From Filosporella fistucella (Eukaryota; Ascomycota; Leotiomycetes; Helotiales): 64,000 bases of DNA. The notes beneath the pieces are model-generated. The model worked only from the letters and a program-made list of their open reading frames with translations, was not told where the DNA came from and made no database searches. Both the position numbers and the translations under genes were made by a program. The stretch lies in the NCBI GenBank assembly GCA_030077755.1, contig JAQJZZ010000005.1, positions 1,240,001 to 1,304,000 of the forward strand, read 5' to 3'. This document shows positions 57,816-64,000 of this stretch, in pieces; the first letter of the stretch is position 1; every line of letters begins with the position of its first letter.

Positions 57816-58491
57816 TACTTATTCTATTCAAGTCCAGTCCAGTCCAGTCTGGTCTGGTCTAGTCTATCCATTGCCTCGGTGCGCTGCATCATAACGAGTA
57901 AGGCACAATGACTGGCTGCTCCCTTTCCTCGCCGTCTCTATCTTTGCCTCAGCATCTGCATCTGGATCTGCCTCTTCCTCTCCCTCTTCCCATTCCTCGT
58001 TTTCCCGTCCATCTCGATTTCCGTCACTCCAGTTTTCATTCATTGTCACTGCCACTGCCACTGCCACTTTCCAGTTGTCATGGCCAAATCCATTCCACTT
58101 CCACTTCCACATCCATCCATGCCCACTCCCTCTCTCCAATTGTCATGGCCACTTAGTATTTACTTGCCCTTTCAGTTCCCGACTCTAATAAACAATCCAC
58201 ATCCACATCCTACCAGTTGTCTGACCCGATGCGCCAACTGTAACAGTCAAACATTTGACTTGGCTTACTTGACTTACTTGATTTACTTAACCTACCCGAC
58301 TTTTCGTGGTTCATCTCAAGGTCAGCAACCCCGATAGAATCCTCCCGTCATCCTGGTCTGGTTTCGTCCGGTCCGGTCTGGGTTGGTTTGATCTGGTGTT
58401 CACCCTTCATGCTCCCTTCTCCTCTCATTCTGCAGCCTCATTCTGCTCAACCTTCATCATGGAACAACCAAGTCATGGCTATTCCTTGCAT

Positions 58492-58527
58492 CCTCATCAT
58501 CATCACCACCACCACCACCACCACCAT
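58492..58527. repeat. CAT/CAC trinucleotide repeat
   Basis: A run of CAT units followed by CAC units. The plus-strand frame over it would be poly-His, but no gene structure supports translation. Confidence 0.8.
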
Positions 58528-60884
58528 CTCATTCTCTCAATACAATCCATCCACATTTCCATCCACATCTGCACCTGCAACTACAAGCCACATCCACCAT
58601 CACCATCACCCATCCACACCTTGGCCGTCGTGCCTGTTTGTTGCCCTTGCCAGAGCTGATCTTGATCTCGTGAACCGTATTACAGCATCGCCTTGATCTC
58701 ACTCCAAATCTCAGGGCTGCAGCCATCAAGTAACCATCCCATTCAAGGTGTGATGTCACCAACATCATCTACGGTACATACGTACGTACCTGCCTACCTT
58801 ACTTTACAGTAAGATACCATTCAGACATTATGAGTAGTAGTCTGCTTAGGAGCAATTCCCATCTACTTGTGTAAATCCCTCAGCCACTACCCTTGCCCCA
58901 TTCAACACTCGCCCCATCAATTGTATTTTCCTGCTATTCTACGCCCGAATTGAGTTGAATCACCAAATCAAGGAACATTCTGCCTCCCAAGTTCATCGTC
59001 CACACTGTACCATCACTGATGGAGTTTGGTTTTTGAGTAATGTAATGTCCGTTGAATTCAGTCTGAACCAAACGAATCGAGGCAATCCCTCGTAGCTACA
59101 CCACCTGTATATTTAAACCGAACGTAACCACTAAATCACTTGCCTCCTGCAGGTACAGTTCCACAACTTCACAAACTTGCCTCACCCTTGCTCGCCGTCA
59201 ACTCTCACCCACCCACCCTTACACGACCCGAGTTCCATTACCCATCTACGGTACCTACTCGTACTTACCTTACACTACATCAGCTCCCGACGCCTGACTT
59301 GTAGATCTTCAAGTGAGGCCTCCGTCAACGCCCCTAAAAGCCCTCTTACAATATCCACACTTAGAATATCACGTACCAAACTCAATTTCACATGAAGATC
59401 TCGGGCATCATAACCCAGTCTTGGCTTCTCTCGGGCGCCCCGTCAGCTCCAAATATCCCGTTCCATGCTCCCTACCATAATGCTCGGGAATTATTCATAT
59501 CTCTAGGTCCCTCCATACGTAGTGTTTTGTCTTTCTTACCAAACTGAAATCCATCTTCGAACGCCTTGAGAAATAATAGGCTACGGCTGTGCTATTATGT
59601 TTCATGGGCCCCACTCTAAGTCACTGCTTTCTGAAATATAATACTTCCCTTACCGTTAACCAGCTATGTCGGAAGAAATTTCTATCAATACCGTAACCAC
59701 TAACCTGATGGCAGGTAAGAACGCTCCTTAGACTCATCCATTACCTAGCAGAACGTCAGCTACTTACTCTTTTTTGGTCTTTCCTGGTCTAGCAAACAAC
59801 CGCACACAAAATCGCAGGCAGATTGCCCTCAAATGCCCCAAATCGCCCTCCCATGCCCTCAGGAAAAGACAGACTCGTATTCAAGGCTCCGGACCACCAA
59901 AATAGGAGGCCTCAAGAGCTGACATATTCGTCACCGTAATTCCTACCCAACTGCAAAAACGTACATCATCATTGCAGCATTGACTCACCCTTCATCTTCG
60001 AAAATGGTCATATGGACGACGAGTTTCCCTGCACAACACTAACTATCATTACCCACCTACCTACCTACCAACTGCTAAATAGGCCGGCATTGAGGCTGGG
60101 GCCGGCACCTATTCCCCTTCCGTCTCACCGGCTCTTCAGCCCCACCTCACAATTCCCAAACATGAACATGAAATGAACATGAAGGCGGGAATGTGGCTCA
60201 GCCCCTCAACTTTTACCTTACTTTGCATGGCATGAAATATTAAATGCCTTGCCTACATAACGAAGTCCCTCAGTTTGGAGTGAAATAGCTCGAATGGGCA
60301 AAATATATTGCTTTACCACCTCCGAGGTCCTGAACCCTCTCGTCCCAGGGCACGGGGATCACCATTGGTGCCTTGCAGACGGACACAAGCCTAGGGACAA
60401 CCCACCACGTCAGGTACATCGAGCATGCAAGACGCTGCCAATTCTACCTTTTACCACCACCCTCGATACCCTCAACCGCCTCTGTTGCCATGCCAGAAGC
60501 CCATTATCCTGAAACAGTTCCGCTTATAGCTTTGCTGGCACCAATCCGGTCCCCCCTCTCAACGTCATGCACATTGCCTTATGGGACAGCATTGAGATTG
60601 AGCACCCGCTAACGTATGTTGCATATATCTATCTACTGAGACCCTCACCATATATGAGAGCCACGCTTCTTTGAATTTCGAAACGGCCGTTATTGTGTGC
60701 GCCCTTTCAGCAAAGACATCAAATAGTGCAGCGCACCATCCGTAACATTTTACAGAAATACCGTCATCAACTCGTCACAGTCGTCATCTTCATCATTGCA
60801 TCCCTAGCCAAACTCCACCACCAGCATTTGAACACCCGCCCCGACCCTTTGGTGGAACCTACCTGACTTTATCGGCCCAAAAAA

Positions 60885-63807
60885 TCATCCAGGAAGAAGC
60901 ACGCCAGCCGTCCGGGATCCGTATATTCTGATCCTGTCACCCGGCTCGACAATTTGTGCCGTATCTCGGGTTCTGATAACGTTAGCAAGATGCTCCCATG
61001 TGGTCAATAAATTGATGAACTTGCCATATTTCCCGACAACGTTTCGTAAATCACCGACGAATTCTGCAACATCGGGATCCACATACTTGGACTTTCCTTG
61101 GAAAGCCTCAACCCCGTCCCTGATCGGATTACACGCCTCTTTTCCTCCCTTTCGAGTTTTGAATTTCCAGTGGAATATTTCCTTGCAGCGATCGAACAGC
61201 TCCTTCTGTGTCAATCTAACTAGCTTCTCAAATTCCATACGCTCTCGCTCGGGTGGATATCCATGATGTTGAATCCTGCCTTCGCAGAAGAGGTAGGCTG
61301 CTCCCAGCGTCTTGTCCATCACCAGTATCAACACAATAAAAACGCTAAAGGCAAGTGCCCACTCTTTATCTTTGCTAGTACTTGAGTTGGTCGCCCACAT
61401 CATACTTCCCCAATCCTTCAGTACCTTCAAAATTCGGCGCTGCTGGAGGAGGAAGAAAGCCAACTTGATCTGCCGCTGTGCACACCTAGGAGCAGAACGT
61501 TCCGGGAATTCTTGTCGCAGGTGAGTCTGAACCTCGTACAGGGACTCGTCATCAAGGACTAGACTCCGTTCGAGAATGACCGCCGTGACGTGCATTTCGA
61601 GAGCGCGACGGAGGAGATCCGACTGTTTCTTGTTAGAAGCCGAATATTGACGGATATGGGTACTTACTTCGCTATCTCTACCGTTGCCAGCATTATAGAA
61701 GGATCCCACCGCTTGCAGTATCTCTTCCGCAAGGTCCGAATCTTCACCGATATAAGCCACAAGAACGTATTCTAGAAAGTCGCTTTGTACAATGTTCTGA
61801 ATGTATCGGGAATAGTTCTCTTGCATGTCATCCATAGCTGCTAAGGGAATACCCAAGGGAGGGCTCTGTTTCCTTATTAGTATTGGACGCGAGGTGCCAT
61901 TAGGTATCGCTTGGTGTTGAAAAGCCATCTCAGAAGTGTCAGAACGCAGAGCGAGCGCGACCACACTGGCCTCAAGAAATCTTCGATATCCCCAGTTCAT
62001 GCGAACAAACATGTACTGCGTGCCCCAGCTTTTTGCGTTTTTATTTACAAAGGTTTCAACATTTGCTTTGGTGAAATGTCCCATCAGGTAATCTGTTCGT
62101 ACGTTAAATTTATAATTAGATTAAAAGTGTTTCTTCCTTACCTGGCACCAGAAACGTCGATAGAGACTCAAGTGGGTCGTTGAAACAAGAGAAAAGACAG
62201 AATCTTCGCTTCCCTGCAAGTCTAGCACATTGCTCGCATGGTTTTCCAGGAGAGCAGGGAGAACACTGACTATCATTAGTCCACGAAGCAATGTAGGAGA
62301 TGATGAGAAGCCCATACCTTGGTCTTGGATATATGGCAAGCCCAACATGCTTTCGCTTCACGAACATCACGGGCTTGTTTTTTCTCAATAGCGGTAAGAC
62401 CACGCTGACGACCACGGGGCAATTTTGTTTTGGAAATGCCCGATTTCGTGGTTGAAAGAAACATGTGAGTGTGGTGCTGATCAAACTCATGACGAGGTGG
62501 TGAAGAGAGTTGAGCAGGCGGAGAGCTGTGGGAGTGCGGCGAGCCATGTGATGCAGCATAACTACTTGGGTACGAAGGGACAATCCAGCTATCACTATCG
62601 CTATCGCCAGCGGGGCTGACAGGCTCAGGGCCAAAGGTGACCTTGGACTGCACTGTTTCCAAGAATTCCTGCCTAGCTATATGAGTACTATAAGGGGTGC
62701 CTGGAGGTGGTTCAAAAGTGACAACACCAGGTGTCGCGTTGAGCTGGTGCTCACTATATTGTGCAATCTCCGAGTTCCAGGGAATTGGTGGAAGCATAGA
62801 GATCTGCCTTGCTGGGTCCTGTTGGGGTAGACCCAAATTCGGCACAGCCCATTGTTCCGCTTCCGCATTGTATAGATTCATGTTACTCCACTCCTGCGAG
62901 TCGTTTTCGAATTGGAAATCATCCTGGAGAAGTGGGGATGTTGGATTGACCCCACCAGGGGATACTTGATCGTAGATTGGACCCGTTTGGTAGAATTGTT
63001 CTGCAATATAATATATCAGTGCTGGCAAAAGCGGGAAAATTTGGGGCCTAGCAAGTGCTTGACGCTTTTCCTACAGATGAGAGTGCTTGAAAATGGCAGC
63101 AAACAGAAACACTATTCCTTACCTGGCAGTGCAAGATCATTGATCACAGTCATCCCATCTGGAGATTCATAAGCGGAATTAATTATGGGAAAGTTGTAAC
63201 TGTCCGATATTGACGATGTTGCCGTGTTCGGAGTCGAGAAAACCATCGAATTGAAGCTTCCCACGCTCCCAAACGGCATGTCAGACATGGACATGTCGTC
63301 CATTTCTGAAGCCACATAGCTAGTGCGAGGAGTCGATGAGTTCCACATCACATCTTGATTATCGGTAGGAAGCTGTTCATTTTCACTGCGAGGAGACAGG
63401 CCGTTTCTTCCGGCAGCCAAAGGAGAATCCGGCGAAATTGATCCCAACGTATATGAATTTGGCAGAACAAGCCAGGGAGGATCGTCTGGGAAGGTCTGGT
63501 GAACGATGGGTGCGAAATTGGAGTTTCCAGCAGAAGGGCGGTGGACATTGAAATAGCCATTCAAGGAAATCAGGCTCGAATTCAAATCCAGAGGTTGCGC
63601 CGGTGTCTGGAGGCGGAGGTGGTCATTGTGTCGAGAGAAGGAGTCCTCAGGCGATGATGTATAGAGGGAGATTGACCGAGTCGAATAGCCTGGAGCGTTG
63701 CGATATGCCACCTTTGATTCTCTCCTTCCCTTCGCTCGCCGGGAGGAGATTGCAGCTGTGGTCGTCGTGCTGTCCGGCCGGGTCTGGGTCATCATGGTCT
63801 CGATCAT
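60885..63807 (-). CDS. Zn2Cys6 transcription regulator with a central zinc cluster
   Basis: Exons 63807-63123, 63000-62318, 62265-62142 and 62092-60885 give 900 codons (899 residues). The first half is Ser/Pro/Asn-rich and disordered. A basic lead-in (RGRQRGLTAIEKKQARD) precedes the cluster C447-x2-C450-x6-C457-x8-C466-x2-C469-x9-C479 (ACWACHISKTK, then CSPCSPGKPCEQCARLAGKRRFC). The second intron sits exactly before C457. The C-terminal half is helical (GYRRFLEASVVALALRSD, DFLEYVLVAYIGEDSDLAEEIL, ALAFSVFIVLILVMDKTLGAAYLF) and lacks the usual fungal_trans signature I would recognise. It is probably a sequence-specific nuclear regulator of unknown targets. The central, not N-terminal, cluster is a feature of one fungal subgroup. 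The first ATG at 63807 is chosen; additional upstream exons cannot be excluded. Confidence 0.85.
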
Positions 63808-64000
63808 TCTTGAGTCATCCTTATTGTAAATTTTGGATATTGCGAGACACCAAAAAAGACATTCTGAATAGCCTTGAGTTTAGGATTGCCACGGCAAGGG
63901 AGGTAAGTGTATAAGAGATATGTTCTGTGTCGGTGTCAGTGTCAGTGCCAGTATTCCGACGGAAAAAAGCCAGCTGATAGTTGCGTTGTGGTGGTGATAC
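63808..64000. promoter_or_regulatory. 5' flank of the Zn2Cys6 gene
   Basis: The last 193 bases lie upstream of the regulator's ATG and contain a short GTGTCAGT-type repeat near 63930-63950. The window ends here. Confidence 0.4.

Larger units (their letters stand above)
55909..60884. other. 5-kb gene-free region rich in simple repeats
   Basis: No gene can be supported. Tandem repeats are listed separately. The plus strand from about 57.8 to 59.4 kb is very C/T-rich with many CCA, TACC and TTAC words, like an extended regulatory or untranslated region. Open frames here are low-complexity by-products. It lies upstream of neither plus-strand gene nor the minus-strand regulator start, so it is mostly 3' flank of the Zn2Cys6 gene and promoter of the doubtful small gene. 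Confidence 0.5.

Overview
The window is nuclear DNA of a filamentous ascomycete (Pezizomycotina). Genes are split by many short GT-AG introns, mostly about 45-150 bp, and the proteins are typical of filamentous fungi. The layout APN2 - HMG-box mating-type gene - SLA2, with COX6A, APC5 and CIA30 beyond APN2, is the classical ascomycete mating-type (MAT) neighbourhood. Gene content and the style of several proteins suggest Leotiomycetes (Helotiales-like). That placement is inference; no marker here settles the species.

Layout. 1-2325 (+): 3' end of a Mediator subunit 12 gene. 3744-6485 (-): nine-exon RRM protein whose first intron holds a 12-bp minisatellite. 8937-9804 (+): CIA30, a complex I assembly factor. 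10561-12989 (+): APC5. 13601-14285 (-): COX6A with an 8-nt microexon. 14622-16781 (+): APN2 AP endonuclease. 16782-20422: mating-type interval, holding one HMG-box gene of MAT1-2-1 type at 18252-19157 (-). 20423-23917 (-): SLA2. 24940-27905 (-): Nvj2/TEX2-like lipid-transfer protein. 28461-33756 (-): REV3. 34100-35521 (+): SLU7. 35889-36689 (-): ribosomal protein S9 (uS4). 40200-41124 (+): ribosomal protein L21 (eL21). 41659-43110 (-): secreted beta-propeller-like protein. 44341-44919 (+): small secreted crystallin-like protein. 48334-50219 (+): Sec2-type Rab exchange factor. 51070-52789 (+): SF3A1/Prp21. 55583-55908 (-): doubtful small spliced gene. 60885-63807 (-): Zn2Cys6 regulator. Long spacers at 36.7-40.2, 44.9-48.3, 52.8-55.6 and 55.9-60.9 kb hold no gene I can support; the last is rich in simple repeats.

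Exon structures were worked out by hand from splice consensus, frame and family conservation. For the main genes the exon lengths sum to whole codons. The mating-type gene is the biological centre. Its HMG box is interrupted inside a serine codon, the position known for MAT1-2-1. No alpha-box gene is present, so this looks like a MAT1-2 idiomorph of a heterothallic arrangement. Its reading frame stops 12 codons after the HMG box, while the +1 frame stays open for about 85 more codons. That could be a frameshift, a missed intron or chance. The other genes are mostly housekeeping (transcription, cell cycle, respiration, DNA repair, endocytosis, splicing, translation). The two adjacent secreted-protein genes and the Zn2Cys6 gene are the more accessory part.
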